A stretch of DNA of 64,000 bases from Flammeovirgaceae bacterium UBA976 (GTDB taxonomy: Bacteria; Bacteroidota; Bacteroidia; Cytophagales; Cyclobacteriaceae), in assembly GCA_002292365.1 (NCBI GenBank), contig DBBU01000023.1, positions 32,832-96,831 on the forward strand, given 5' to 3'. The translations under genes and the position numbers were made by a program. Under the pieces are notes generated by a model, which saw nothing but the letters and a program-made list of their open reading frames with translations, searched no databases and was not told the origin of the DNA. Below are positions 36,364 through 46,276 of this stretch, piece by piece. Numbering within the stretch: the stretch's first letter is position 1; each line of letters starts with the position of its first letter.

Positions 36364-37653
36364 ATGAGATATCACAAAATAGATGCCCACCTTTTTGTTG
36401 AAAATAGACAGCGATTAAGTGAGCGTCTACCCCCTCATTCAGTAGTGATTCTTTTGTCTAACGATCGAATGCCGACGAATGCTGATGGTACCCTACCGTT
36501 TAAGCAAAACAGTAATTTATTTTATTTGACGGGTATTGATCAAGAAGATTCAATCTTGGTACTCGCCCCTGATCACTCCAATGATAAGTTGAGAGCACAA
36601 CTCTTTCTGACAGAGACCAATTCACATATTGCAGTATGGGAGGGTCACAAATTATCAAAAGAAGAAGGGACTGCCTTGTCGGGTATCCAAGAGATTCATT
36701 GGACTTCTAATTTTGAAGGTTCGTTAAAAGAAATTTTTACTGAATGCGATCAAGTATATTTATATCAGAATGAGCATTTGAGAGCCGAAACTAAAGTTCA
36801 GACGGCCAATGAGCGCTTTACTAAAAAAGTGAAGAAAGATTATCCTTTGCATCAATTCAACCGTTTGGCACCCTTGTTGTATGACCTAAGAATGATTAAA
36901 TCTGATGTTGAAATCGATCTAATCAAAGAGGCTTGTCGTATCACAGAATTGGGATTCCGGGCCATTTTGCCCGTTGTAAAGCCGGATGTTTGGGAATTTG
37001 AAGTGGAGGCAGAATATTTGCGTCATTTTTTAGGGAATCGAGCTTCGGGATTTGCTTATGAGCCCATCATCGCAGGGGGCGCCAATGCCTGTATTTTACA
37101 TTATACGATGAATGATCAAAAATTAAGCACCGGGGACTTATTACTTATGGATGTAGGAGCAACTTATGGAAATTATAATGCAGATATGACACGAACTATC
37201 CCGGTTAATGGTCAATTTTCAGCAAGGCAGAAACAGATATACAATGCTGTACTTCGGGTTAAAAATGGAGCAACGGATCTACTGAGGCCAGGATGTTTGA
37301 TTTCTGAATATCATCTGAAAGTAGGGGCGATGATGACGGAAGAACTTTTGACTTTAGGTTTATTGACTTCAAAAGAGGTAAAAAACCAAGATCCAAAATG
37401 GCCTGCCTATAAAAAATACTTTATGCATGGGACCTCACATCATTTAGGTTTAGATGTTCATGATGTGGCCATTGAAAATAAAAAAGTAGCAGCGGGGATG
37501 GTCTTCACGGTAGAACCAGGTATTTATCTGCCAGAAGAAGGATTTGGCGTCCGGTTGGAAGACGACATTTTTATAGCAGAAAATGGAAATATCAACTTAA
37601 TGGAAGATATTCCTATCGAAATAGATGAGATAGAAAATTTAATGAACCACTAA
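36364..37653 (+). CDS. pepP: Xaa-Pro aminopeptidase (aminopeptidase P)
   Basis: A 429-aa pita-bread metalloenzyme that removes N-terminal residues preceding proline. The N-terminal creatinase-like domain spans about residues 1-170. The catalytic domain shows the dinuclear metal ligands: Asp pair in LMDVGATYGNYNADMTRT, His in HGTSHHLGLDVHD, Glu in FTVEPGIYLPEE and Glu in VRLEDDIFI. Cytoplasmic. Length is standard for PepP. It lies 31 nt before the DUF4290 gene on the same strand. Confidence 0.95.
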   Translation: MRYHKIDAHLFVENRQRLSERLPPHSVVILLSNDRMPTNADGTLPFKQNSNLFYLTGIDQEDSILVLAPDHSNDKLRAQLFLTETNSHIAVWEGHKLSKEEGTALSGIQEIHWTSNFEGSLKEIFTECDQVYLYQNEHLRAETKVQTANERFTKKVKKDYPLHQFNRLAPLLYDLRMIKSDVEIDLIKEACRITELGFRAILPVVKPDVWEFEVEAEYLRHFLGNRASGFAYEPIIAGGANACILHYTMNDQKLSTGDLLLMDVGATYGNYNADMTRTIPVNGQFSARQKQIYNAVLRVKNGATDLLRPGCLISEYHLKVGAMMTEELLTLGLLTSKEVKNQDPKWPAYKKYFMHGTSHHLGLDVHDVAIENKKVAAGMVFTVEPGIYLPEEGFGVRLEDDIFIAENGNINLMEDIPIEIDEIENLMNH

Positions 37654-37668
37654 TTCTTTTAAAATACC

Positions 37669-37676
37669 TATTTTTG
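37669..37676 (+). promoter_or_regulatory. Candidate -7 box before DUF4290-murA
   Basis: TATTTTTG matches TAnnTTTG, only 8 nt before the ATG at 37685, which would give a very short or absent leader. No -33 TTG at the right distance. Confidence 0.35.
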
Positions 37677-37684
37677 CAAGTAAT

Positions 37685-38344
37685 ATGGAAGCAATAGAAT
37701 ATAATACAGAACGTAAACATTTAATCTTACGAGAATATGGTAGGAATGTACAGCGAATGGTCGCTTATCTAGCCACTATTGAGGATCAAGAAAAGCGCAA
37801 TAGTTATGCGGCCACATTGGTTGAGTTGATGAAAAGCATCAATCCCAATGTGAAAGACGTACCTGAATATGATCACAAGGTATGGGATGATTTATTCATT
37901 ATCTCTGGCTTCAAGTTAGATGTGAAAGGGCCTTACCCACCACCGGCTCCCGAGGTCTTGGTCAAAAAACCAGATAGAGTAGCTTATAAATATAATAAAA
38001 TAAAGTTCAAGCATTATGGCCGTAGCTTGGAAATTCTCATCGAGAACGCTACAAAGCTTACCGATGAGCAAGAGATTAAAGGGGCCGTGATGGCTATTGG
38101 ACGTCTCATGAAATCATTTTATCAGACGTGGAATAAGGAGGAGATCAGTGATCAACTCATTATGAAAACGATTGAAAGGCTATCTGATAATCATTTAAAA
38201 ATGGATCTTGGAGAAGTCACAGAGTTCAAATTATTTGATTCTTCGAGAAAAGAAAATTTCAATCGAAACAGGCCTAGACCCTTTCATCAGAATAAAAATC
38301 AGAATAGAAGGCCGAATCCGAATCAGATTAAACGTAGACGCTAA
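37685..38344 (+). CDS. DUF4290 protein
   Basis: A 219-aa protein of the Bacteroidota DUF4290 family, regularly coded directly before murA, as here (4-nt gap). The body (residues about 1-175) is helical and charged, with YAATLVELMKSINPNVKDVP and a central HYGRSLEILIENATKL. The tail (about 185-219) is low-complexity, rich in Arg, Asn, Pro and Gln (NRNRPRPFHQNKNQNRR), like RNA- or polyanion-binding tails. No function is established; co-occurrence with murA suggests a cell-wall or growth link. Confidence 0.9.
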   Translation: MEAIEYNTERKHLILREYGRNVQRMVAYLATIEDQEKRNSYAATLVELMKSINPNVKDVPEYDHKVWDDLFIISGFKLDVKGPYPPPAPEVLVKKPDRVAYKYNKIKFKHYGRSLEILIENATKLTDEQEIKGAVMAIGRLMKSFYQTWNKEEISDQLIMKTIERLSDNHLKMDLGEVTEFKLFDSSRKENFNRNRPRPFHQNKNQNRRPNPNQIKRRR

Positions 38345-38348
38345 AAAA

Positions 38349-39656
38349 ATGGCATCTTTTCTAGTAGAAGGCGGCACCCGTTTGTTAGGAGAGATCACTC
38401 CACAAGGGGCAAAAAATGAAGCGCTCCAAGTAATTTCCGCAGTATTATTAACGGATGAGACGGTTCATATCCACAATATTCCTGAGATCAGGGATGTAAA
38501 AAGCCTCATCGAGTTATTGATTGACTTTGGCGTAGAAGTAGAAAAAACGAATATCAATGCTTATAAATTTACCGCGAGAAATGTTGATTTAAACTATTTA
38601 GAAACGGATCAATTTCTCAAGAAAGCATCCACTTTGAGGGGATCAATCATGTTATTAGGACCCCTTTTAGGTAGGTTTGGAATTGGAAAAATGCCGAAAC
38701 CTGGGGGAGATAAAATTGGTAGGCGGAGGGTAGATACTCATTTTGTAGGGTTCGAAAAGTTAGGAGCTACTTTTCATTATGACGGTGGCGCAGGATTTTA
38801 TACCGTAGATGGGAAGCATCTCAAAGGGACCTACATTCATTTGGATGAGGCTTCTGTAACCGGAACAGCGAATTTGGTCATGGTTGCAGTTATGGCAGTG
38901 GGAGAGACTGTGATTTACAATGCTGCTTGTGAGCCTTATTTACAGCAATTATGTAATATGCTGGTTAGAATGGGTGCGAACATTGAAGGAGTAGGCTCTA
39001 ATTTACTTAAAATACAAGGAGTCAATGGGTTGAGGGGGACAGATCATACATTACTTCCAGATATGATTGAAATAGGAAGTTTTATTGGCTTGGCGGCGAT
39101 GACCCAATCTGAAATAACCATTAAAAATGCGAGAATAGATCAACTTGGATTGATTCCTGACACTTTCAGAAAGTTGGGTATTGAGTTAATTTTTAAAGGA
39201 GATGATATTTATATTCCCGCTCAAGATCATTATGAAATTGAGGCCTATATCGATGGATCTATTTTAACCATTTCCGATGCCATTTGGCCAGGATTCACAC
39301 CAGATTTATTGAGTATTGCCTTGGTTACTGCCACGCAAGCCAAAGGGACGGTATTGATACATCAAAAGATGTTTGAAAGCAGATTATTTTTTGTAGATAA
39401 ACTCATTGATATGGGTGCTCAAATCATTTTATGTGATCCACATAGGGCTACCGTAATTGGTCTTAACCGTAAGGTTGCTTTAAAATCTATTGCGATGACT
39501 TCTCCCGATATCAGAGCGGGAGTCTCATTACTCATCGCAGCATTATCGGCCCAAGGGACCAGTGAAATTCATAATATAGAACAAATAGATAGAGGTTACC
39601 AATTTATAGATCAGCGGCTTAATCAACTTGGAGCCAAGATTATCAGGAAAGAATAA
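38349..39656 (+). CDS. murA: UDP-N-acetylglucosamine 1-carboxyvinyltransferase with Asp at the fosfomycin-target position
   Basis: MurA transfers enolpyruvate from PEP to UDP-GlcNAc, the first committed step of peptidoglycan synthesis. I start at ATG 38349, giving 435 aa. Substrate motifs include PQGAKNEALQ (the KN pair), LRGSIMLLGPLLGRFG, and the late DIRAGVSLLIAALSA. The active-site loop reads P-G-G-D-K-I-G-R-R-R-V-D, with Asp121 where E. coli has Cys115. Cys-to-Asp MurA enzymes, as in mycobacteria and chlamydia, are active but not alkylated by fosfomycin. Directly downstream of DUF4290, probably one operon. Confidence 0.96.
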   Translation: MASFLVEGGTRLLGEITPQGAKNEALQVISAVLLTDETVHIHNIPEIRDVKSLIELLIDFGVEVEKTNINAYKFTARNVDLNYLETDQFLKKASTLRGSIMLLGPLLGRFGIGKMPKPGGDKIGRRRVDTHFVGFEKLGATFHYDGGAGFYTVDGKHLKGTYIHLDEASVTGTANLVMVAVMAVGETVIYNAACEPYLQQLCNMLVRMGANIEGVGSNLLKIQGVNGLRGTDHTLLPDMIEIGSFIGLAAMTQSEITIKNARIDQLGLIPDTFRKLGIELIFKGDDIYIPAQDHYEIEAYIDGSILTISDAIWPGFTPDLLSIALVTATQAKGTVLIHQKMFESRLFFVDKLIDMGAQIILCDPHRATVIGLNRKVALKSIAMTSPDIRAGVSLLIAALSAQGTSEIHNIEQIDRGYQFIDQRLNQLGAKIIRKE

Positions 39657-39921
39657 CCCTCGCAGGAGTCTCTCTTTTCTTTTTCTCATCGAATATTTTT
39701 TACTCAGACAGATATTTTTAGCATAAAAAATAGATATAATGAATATCTTCGTTAGGTTATGATTCTGAAAGTAAAAAACTTTCCATGTTTCGTTTCTAAG
39801 ATTTAATGGAGTGAGTTATCTTAATTACTTATAGATTGAAGGGCTAATTATTCATTTGAGATGATTTGAGAGGTGAGAAATTAATATTTACCGATAAATA
39901 GAATTAATTTTATATTAAAAA

Positions 39922-40203
39922 ATGGAAGATCAGTCAAGAGGTAAGGTGGAGGCAATTCTCAGAGAACTGGGTCAAAAGATAGACATATTGATCAATGAAA
40001 CCACCTTATCATCTATCGAGGTGCGCAATGAGTTAGAGAAGTCGATCCAATTACTGAAAACCCGGAAAGAAAAGCTAGAAGAAGAATTCAACACGTATGC
40101 GGGTCAAGAAAAATGGCAAACGACCAAGAACCATTTTGGCAATGCAATTGGAGAACTTAAAAAGGCAGTAGAAGTTCTTTTGAATAAAAACGAGAAAAAT
40201 TAG
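39922..40203 (+). CDS. Small coiled-coil protein of unknown function
   Basis: A 93-aa, highly charged protein, almost entirely helical in pattern, with heptad-like spacing in LEKSIQLLKTRKEKLEEEF and FGNAIGELKKAVEVLLNK. No signal peptide or membrane helix. It resembles small stress-linked helical proteins, but I cannot assign a family. Its stop overlaps the convergent outer-membrane protein gene by 4 nt. The 265 nt before it hold no other gene. Confidence 0.7.
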   Translation: MEDQSRGKVEAILRELGQKIDILINETTLSSIEVRNELEKSIQLLKTRKEKLEEEFNTYAGQEKWQTTKNHFGNAIGELKKAVEVLLNKNEKN

Positions 40204-41282
40204 AAGGCTTCTTTTACAGAAAAATAAATAGCAGACTGTCCATTATTGGTAAAGCCCAAATCAAGACGAATATTTAAGGATTGCTCCTTCAAGGCCTGAA
40301 ATCGTCCACCAATGCCATAATTAATTTTTAGATGCTCCACATCGAGCTCTTTAATATGGCCAAAAACATCACCAATCCCAGTAAAAAGTACGCCCCCCAA
40401 CCGCCAAAACAAATGTTGTCTAATTTCAATTTGGCCATAAAAAACATGTTGAGCTGTATATAAATTGGCATTATCAATACCTCGCAAATAATCCTTTCCT
40501 CCCAGTTTAGACAATTTATAAAACGGAATATTACCTTGATTAAATTGCGCTAAGAGTTGAAAGGCTAGAACATGTTGATTACTAAAAAATGTTTGATATT
40601 GACGATAATCGAAAAAGAAATGTTGATATTGATAATTGCTCCCTATTATTGACCCATACCATCGAGTACCTAATTGTATGAATTTCCCTTTACTGGGATA
40701 GAGGAGGTGGTCTCTATTATCAAAAGTCAATCCAATACCAGCTCCCGCGGAACGCCCTCCTCTTATGCCTTTCGGGTTCTCTTGATTAAGTATTCCGTTT
40801 TGTATCAGATCTTTTAAAACACTATTATCAAAATCAAATAAGGCACCTGCAAATAGGGTGGAAGTTATTCCTTTCATCACATAACCTTGGGTACTCATAA
40901 ATTGACGTTTGTACAACTCCTTAATCTTGGCATTGTTTATGTTGCCTATCCCAAAAAAATAGTCAGGATAGTCAGAATACTTAATTTCGGCATTGAATCG
41001 CCCATTTTTTTGTGTAAAAAAGCTACCTTCAAGTCCTAAAATCAATTGATTATTTAAGGTATAAGTCATTTTAGGACTGATTAAATTAGGAGTATAATGG
41101 TTAGGATTACTTTTATTTTTAAGGACCATGAGCGCAAAGGCACCAAATGAAAGATTTGTTTCAGGCGAATAAGATATCGCTGGATAAATGCCGAGGTCGA
41201 TATGATCTTGGAGAGAATCTATTTCCTGTCCCAGAATGAGTTTTGGAAAGAGTAATAAAAACCAAATCAAGCGGAGATGCAT
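40200..41282 (-). CDS. BamA/TamA-type outer-membrane beta-barrel without POTRA domains
   Basis: A 360-aa exported protein (signal peptide, cleavage near ILGQ-EID) matching only the barrel part of the Omp85/surface-antigen family. LSKLGGKDYLRGIDNANLYT holds the loop-6 (R-G) motif, and the last strands include INYGIGGRFQALKEQSLNIR. There is no POTRA region, so it is a truncated-form Omp85 relative as seen in many Bacteroidota, not the essential BamA. The role is unknown; it could insert or export lipids or proteins at the outer membrane. Confidence 0.85.
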   Translation of the reverse strand: MHLRLIWFLLLFPKLILGQEIDSLQDHIDLGIYPAISYSPETNLSFGAFALMVLKNKSNPNHYTPNLISPKMTYTLNNQLILGLEGSFFTQKNGRFNAEIKYSDYPDYFFGIGNINNAKIKELYKRQFMSTQGYVMKGITSTLFAGALFDFDNSVLKDLIQNGILNQENPKGIRGGRSAGAGIGLTFDNRDHLLYPSKGKFIQLGTRWYGSIIGSNYQYQHFFFDYRQYQTFFSNQHVLAFQLLAQFNQGNIPFYKLSKLGGKDYLRGIDNANLYTAQHVFYGQIEIRQHLFWRLGGVLFTGIGDVFGHIKELDVEHLKINYGIGGRFQALKEQSLNIRLDLGFTNNGQSAIYFSVKEAF

Positions 41283-41432
41283 TACTATGAAGATAAAATC
41301 ATTCTACGGTGATTTTCTTTGAGATTCAAAGGTATTTATTTTAAGTGACTCAGATCAAATATTTTAGGCTAGCTTATTACCTGTCAATCTATTGAAAATA
41401 GGTTTTCTATGATGCTTTTAAGATGGCCTGCT

Positions 41433-42071
41433 TTATTTTTTTATTTTAGTAGCAGGATTGCCAAAAACGGTTTCTTTTTTTGCCACATCTGCGATGACTA
41501 CAGATCCAGCACCTATCCTAGCTCCGGCACCGATGGTGATGCCGGCTACGATTACAACTCCCGTACCAATAAAAGCTTTTTTCTCAATAATCACCCCCGC
41601 ATTGACGATAGATCCTGCACCTATCTGAACAAAATCAGCTATGACTACATCCTGCTCGATAATCACTCCTAAGTGGATGATACAATGTTGACTAATCACA
41701 CTTCCAGATCCAATGATGCTCCCGGCATTAATGAAATTCCCATGACCTATATCGGCTGATTTAGCCACAAGAGCATTATTGTGAATAGCATTTACAGGCA
41801 TTATTTTTCTCGAATCAATAAGTACTTCAGTCAAATTAGTGCGTATTTTATAATCGTCAGATGCAACAAAAGCTTCGCATTTTTGACCAATCAACTTAGT
41901 GAATCCATGATCATCCATCAGTCCTAATACGGGTACATCATTGATGGTCTGTCCATGCGTTGATTTATCATCATCTAAAAACCCATAGACCGTTACCTCA
42001 TTACTTTGAAATATTTCAAGGGCACTTTTCGCAATTCCTTTGGCGCCAAATATGATTACAGGTTTTTCCAT
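41433..42071 (-). CDS. NeuD/PglD-type sugar O- or N-acetyltransferase
   Basis: A 212-aa left-handed beta-helix acyltransferase. The N-terminal Rossmann-like half binds nucleotide sugar (VIIFGAKGIAKSALEIFQ), and the C-terminal half carries hexapeptide repeats (INAGSIIGSGSVISQHCI, VIEKKAFIGTGVVIVAGIT). The catalytic His in this family lies near CIIHLGVIIEQDV. It uses acetyl-CoA to acetylate a sugar, typically for surface polysaccharide. It stands alone, with no capsule cluster alongside. Confidence 0.88.
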   Translation of the reverse strand: MEKPVIIFGAKGIAKSALEIFQSNEVTVYGFLDDDKSTHGQTINDVPVLGLMDDHGFTKLIGQKCEAFVASDDYKIRTNLTEVLIDSRKIMPVNAIHNNALVAKSADIGHGNFINAGSIIGSGSVISQHCIIHLGVIIEQDVVIADFVQIGAGSIVNAGVIIEKKAFIGTGVVIVAGITIGAGARIGAGSVVIADVAKKETVFGNPATKIKK

Positions 42072-42245
42072 TTTTCTAAATTTATGTGCTCAAAGCTAAT
42101 GACTACTTGACTCTAATGAAAGCGAGAAAATATTTGATGGTTATACAGGGATAGTAAAAAAAATAAGGGGGCTTCTTTGAGATTATCTTTTGTTTATTGC
42201 AAGTGATGATCGGTCAGGGATATCCGCGATAAAAAAAAATTAAGG

Positions 42246-43073
42246 TTACCAATTTTTATATTTCAGCATGGCTGCAGCCATTTTTTTTTGTAATCTAGAA
42301 GCAACCAAACCTGCATGATGCGCGAAATCAACTGTACTGTCGGCATAAATAATGCTTCTGGCTGAATTGATAAGTAGGCCTGCAGAATCGTTCATGGCAT
42401 ATTTGCAAACCATGTCTAAGTCACCACCCTGCGCACCCACACCTGGTATTAATAAAAAATGATCGGGGAGGATCTTCCTTATGTGGGTTAAGGTATCCAC
42501 TCTGGTAGCGCCCACGACGTACATTAAGTTTTGATCAGAACCCCATTGAGAACTGATTTCTATTACTTTCTCATAAACTTTTTGTCCGCCACTGTTTTCG
42601 ATTATTAATTCTTGAAAATTCAGCGCACCGACATTTGAGGTTGAAGCCAATAGGATGGCCCACTTATCCTTATGATTCAAAAAGGGAGTTACAGAATCTT
42701 GACCCATGTAGGGAGATAAGGTAATGGCGTCAAATGACATTTTTTTGAAAAAGGCCTCTGCATATTTATTAGAGGTATTGCCGATATCACCTCTTTTGGC
42801 ATCAGCAATGGTAAATACTTCATGGGGGATATATTCTATCGTTTTTTTTAAGGCTTGCCAACCATAAATGCCCAAAGATTCATAAAATGCCACATTGGGC
42901 TTATAAGCAATCGCGTAGGGGAGGGTAGCATCAACAATGGCTTTATTGAATTCAAAAATGGGGTCTTCGGTTTCTAGAAGATGTTTGGGAATCTTCTCTA
43001 TATCTGGGTCCAAACCGACACAAAGGAAAGATTTTTTGCTTTTAATGTGGTCAAATAGTTGTCTCTTCTTCAT
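42246..43073 (-). CDS. pyrF: Orotidine-5'-phosphate decarboxylase
   Basis: A 275-aa cytoplasmic TIM-barrel enzyme, the last step of UMP synthesis. It belongs to the longer type 2 group: LCVGLDPDIEKIPKHL at the start, the catalytic Asp-Lys array in FTIADAKRGDIGNTSNKY, and the phosphate-binding end LIPGVGAQGGD and NSARSIIYA. It is last in the leftward run xerD-pyrD-ftsK-lolA-pyrF, with pyrD in the same run. Confidence 0.96.
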   Translation of the reverse strand: MKKRQLFDHIKSKKSFLCVGLDPDIEKIPKHLLETEDPIFEFNKAIVDATLPYAIAYKPNVAFYESLGIYGWQALKKTIEYIPHEVFTIADAKRGDIGNTSNKYAEAFFKKMSFDAITLSPYMGQDSVTPFLNHKDKWAILLASTSNVGALNFQELIIENSGGQKVYEKVIEISSQWGSDQNLMYVVGATRVDTLTHIRKILPDHFLLIPGVGAQGGDLDMVCKYAMNDSAGLLINSARSIIYADSTVDFAHHAGLVASRLQKKMAAAMLKYKNW

Positions 43074-43089
43074 AGGCTAATAGTTAAAA

Positions 43090-43722
43090 TTATCTAAAAT
43101 CTATAAGCTCTACCTCAGGATATTCTGTAAGATCAAAAGTGAAAAAATCATCAGTAAGATCTGACCGATCTATGAGTTTAGTAATGGTATAATTATATTG
43201 ATTTCCTGACTCTTCAAAAATTCTAAAACTCTTTAGGTCATATTCATTGGAAATAACCATCCGGATTTTATAAAAAGCTTCTACTCCCCTTTCAATAGGC
43301 TCTAAGTCAATTACCCAATTTCCTTGAGCATCTGGGATGTTCAATCCATATTTATATCCTTCTTGATAGAGATCCCAGATATTGGTCAAGGAGATATCTT
43401 GTTCATCTTTATCGTATGTACTGACGGTTACTTCCATAATTTCTTCACTGTAAGACCAAAGGTTTTGGCCATCATTGAAAATTATTTGTCCTGCAATTTC
43501 AAGTTTATACTTAGCTCCCTTGACATAAACGGTACCTGAAATAAATTCATCGATGGCGGACACTTCATTAATGAAATTTTGCTGAAAAGTAGACATGAAG
43601 GCTGATTTAGATTTATATTTCTTACTCATACTTTCAAGTATTAATTCTGCCTCGGGATCAAATTGGGCAGAGCTATTGAATGTCACTATAAAAGCAATCA
43701 ATCCTAAACTTAGTTTTTTCAT
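43090..43722 (-). CDS. lolA: LolA-like outer-membrane lipoprotein carrier protein
   Basis: A 210-aa periplasmic protein with a signal peptide (cleavage near NSSA-QFDPE). The LolA fold is recognisable from SAFMSTFQQNFINEVSAID, ISGTVYVKGAKYKLEIAGQ and IIFNDGQNLWSYSEE. LolA receives lipoproteins at the inner membrane and carries them to the outer membrane. Location next to ftsK (32-nt gap) repeats the lolA-ftsK neighbourhood seen across Bacteroidota. The gene 16 nt downstream is pyrF. Confidence 0.9.
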   Translation of the reverse strand: MKKLSLGLIAFIVTFNSSAQFDPEAELILESMSKKYKSKSAFMSTFQQNFINEVSAIDEFISGTVYVKGAKYKLEIAGQIIFNDGQNLWSYSEEIMEVTVSTYDKDEQDISLTNIWDLYQEGYKYGLNIPDAQGNWVIDLEPIERGVEAFYKIRMVISNEYDLKSFRIFEESGNQYNYTITKLIDRSDLTDDFFTFDLTEYPEVELIDFR

Positions 43723-43754
43723 ATTCTCAGTACTTAGTTTTGCTAATAAATTTA

Positions 43755-46247
43755 TTACTTATTTAACTCAGTTAATTTTTGTTCTAAACTATATTCATCG
43801 CTGATCAATACTTCTCGGGCTTTGCTTCCTTCAAAAGGCCCCACAATTCCGGTGGCTTCCAATTGGTCAATGATGCGACCCGCTCGGTTATATCCTAACT
43901 TCATTTTTCTCTGGATCAGAGAGGTACTTCCTTGCTGGTGTGACACAACAAGTCTCGCGGCATCATCAAACATGACATCTTTATCGGAAAGATCAATAGC
44001 ACCACTTGAGCTGTTTTCTTCTCCTAGATATTCAGGGAGCATATAGGCTGAGCTATATCCCTGTTGCTCACCTATAAAATCACATATATTTTCAACTTCA
44101 GGCGTATCTAAGAAGGCACATTGTAAACGAATCATGTCGGATCCCAAAGAGAGTAGCATATCACCCATACCGACAAGTTGCTCTGCACCACCCGTATCTA
44201 ATATAGTTCTGGAATCAATTTTTGATGTTACCCTGAATGAAAGTCTTGCGGGAAAATTGGCTTTAATAATTCCAGTAATCACGTTTACAGAGGGTCTCTG
44301 AGTGGCTACAATAAGATGAATACCAATGGCTCTGGCCAACTGAGCCAGTCTTGCGATCGGCATTTCTACTTCTTTTCCTGCGGTCATCATAAGGTCTGCA
44401 AGCTCATCGATGACCAAAACGATGTAGGGCAAATATTTATGTCCTTTTTTTGGGTTGAGTCGTCGATTGATAAACTTTTTATTGTATTCCTTAAGATTTC
44501 GGCAACCGGCATCTTTCAGTAAATCATATCGAGCGTCCATTTCAATACATAAAGAATTGAGGGTATTGACTACCTTGGTTGTATCGGTGATAATGGCTTC
44601 ATCCGTTTCTGGTAATTTTGCTAAAAAATGCTTTTCAATTTTATTGAACAAGGTCAATTCTACTTTTTTAGGATCTACCAAGACAAACTTCAGTTGAGAA
44701 GGATGCTTTTTGTAAATGAGCGAGGCCAATATGATATTTAATCCCACTGATTTTCCTTGGCCTGTTGCACCGGCCATAAGCAAGTGGGGCATTTTGGATA
44801 GATCTGTAACAAAGACTTCATTTGAGATGGTTTTACCCAATACAATGGGTAATTCATAATTGGACTTCAAGAATTTTTCTGTAGTAATAACCGATTTGGC
44901 ACTGACCATTTCGCGATTTTTATTGGGTACTTCAATACCAATGGTTCCTTTTCCCGGGATCGGTGCAATAATGCGTATGCCTAAAGCGGAGAGACTGAGG
45001 GCAATATCGTCTTCAAGGTTTTTTATTTTAGAGATTTTGACGCCTGCCTCTGGAACAATTTCATAGAGGGTCACGGTAGGTCCTATGGTCGCTTTTATAC
45101 TTGAAATGGCTATTTTAAAATTGATGAGTGTGCTGAGGATATTGTCTTTATTAGATTCTAATTCTTCCTTGCTAACCTTTACGTCTTTTACTGGATATTC
45201 TGTCAATAAATCAATCGCAGGATATTGATATCTTGGTAAATCTAAGGTAGGATCATAGTTTTCAGATTGATCAGCTACTTTCTCTTCTATCAGTGTTGCG
45301 TTCACCTCTAGTGCTAAGGACTCTGGTTTGACTGCTTCAATTTCAGTTTTTTCTGGTTCAACGATAAGATCAAGAGCCGTCGTATTCAGAGGTTCGTTTT
45401 TAGGTTGATCGTTAACGCTTAATTCTATTTCATTGGCTGCATTAGAAATTATTTTTTCAATTACTTCTACTTCCCCTTCAGGGCCATTTCTAGCTTCTAT
45501 TTCGTCTTCGAGTGCTACTTCTTCTTTCACTTTAGCAATGACAGATTTCATATCTTCATCCGTTTTTACTTCCGTATTTTCTTCTTTTTTCAAAGCTTTT
45601 GTGAACGAAAGCCAAAATGTTTTTAAGCCACCATTCCAACTTGATAACGTACGAAGATGGGTAATGTTGAAGAAATAGACATTAAAAATTACTAATAACA
45701 ATAAAATCAGGAATCCAGAGCCCCAACCTAGCAGACTGTTTATGAGCCAAGCCAATTCATAGCCAATCCCACCGCAAAGGAAGCCTAATACTCCAGGGTC
45801 ACTGAGATTCAAAACGATGTAACCGGAGAGAAGGGTGAACCAAATTAAATAGAAGACTGTAAAAATGAAAGATTTTTGAATTTTGAATATTTCATGATAC
45901 CCCAAAACAGTCACGCTTAAATTGAAGAGAAAAAAGGGAACAAGAAATGCCCCTAAGCCAAACCAGTTGAAAATAAAATAATGGGCTGCCAATGCCCCCA
46001 TTACTCCAAATAAATTGGCTACGTCTTCTCCGGAGTCTTTTATTTTGGTATCTAAAAAAGCGGATACCACACTTTGATCAGCGGGTCCATGGCTGAGATA
46101 TGACAAGAAGGCCAACAATAAAAACATCCCAGTAAACAAGAGGGTAATGCCCAAAATAATTTTAACCTTTTTATCTGAAAAAAATGAAATTTTCAGTTTG
46201 AAGGAATTCTTCTCTTTGGATTTAGACTTAAAGCTATTACTACGCAT
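43755..46247 (-). CDS. ftsK: DNA translocase FtsK
   Basis: An 830-aa divisome-linked DNA motor. Four transmembrane helices lie within residues about 30-200, followed by an acidic low-complexity linker (about 210-330). The motor has Walker A MAGATGQGKSVGLN and Walker B IVLVIDELADLMM. The C-terminal gamma winged helix (SLIQRKMKLGYNRAGRIIDQ) recognises polar chromosome sequences. It pumps the chromosome terminus and activates XerCD. The xerD gene is in the same leftward run two genes upstream. Length fits Bacteroidota FtsK. Confidence 0.96.
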   Translation of the reverse strand: MRSNSFKSKSKEKNSFKLKISFFSDKKVKIILGITLLFTGMFLLLAFLSYLSHGPADQSVVSAFLDTKIKDSGEDVANLFGVMGALAAHYFIFNWFGLGAFLVPFFLFNLSVTVLGYHEIFKIQKSFIFTVFYLIWFTLLSGYIVLNLSDPGVLGFLCGGIGYELAWLINSLLGWGSGFLILLLLVIFNVYFFNITHLRTLSSWNGGLKTFWLSFTKALKKEENTEVKTDEDMKSVIAKVKEEVALEDEIEARNGPEGEVEVIEKIISNAANEIELSVNDQPKNEPLNTTALDLIVEPEKTEIEAVKPESLALEVNATLIEEKVADQSENYDPTLDLPRYQYPAIDLLTEYPVKDVKVSKEELESNKDNILSTLINFKIAISSIKATIGPTVTLYEIVPEAGVKISKIKNLEDDIALSLSALGIRIIAPIPGKGTIGIEVPNKNREMVSAKSVITTEKFLKSNYELPIVLGKTISNEVFVTDLSKMPHLLMAGATGQGKSVGLNIILASLIYKKHPSQLKFVLVDPKKVELTLFNKIEKHFLAKLPETDEAIITDTTKVVNTLNSLCIEMDARYDLLKDAGCRNLKEYNKKFINRRLNPKKGHKYLPYIVLVIDELADLMMTAGKEVEMPIARLAQLARAIGIHLIVATQRPSVNVITGIIKANFPARLSFRVTSKIDSRTILDTGGAEQLVGMGDMLLSLGSDMIRLQCAFLDTPEVENICDFIGEQQGYSSAYMLPEYLGEENSSSGAIDLSDKDVMFDDAARLVVSHQQGSTSLIQRKMKLGYNRAGRIIDQLEATGIVGPFEGSKAREVLISDEYSLEQKLTELNK

Positions 46248-46276
46248 AGATCAATTCAGAAACAAAAATAAGGGAT

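Noticed and set aside
41288..41312. AAAATCA...TGATTTT hairpin upstream of the outer-membrane barrel gene
   Set aside because: AT-rich 7-bp stem with no run of T residues on either strand at the right place; too weak to call.
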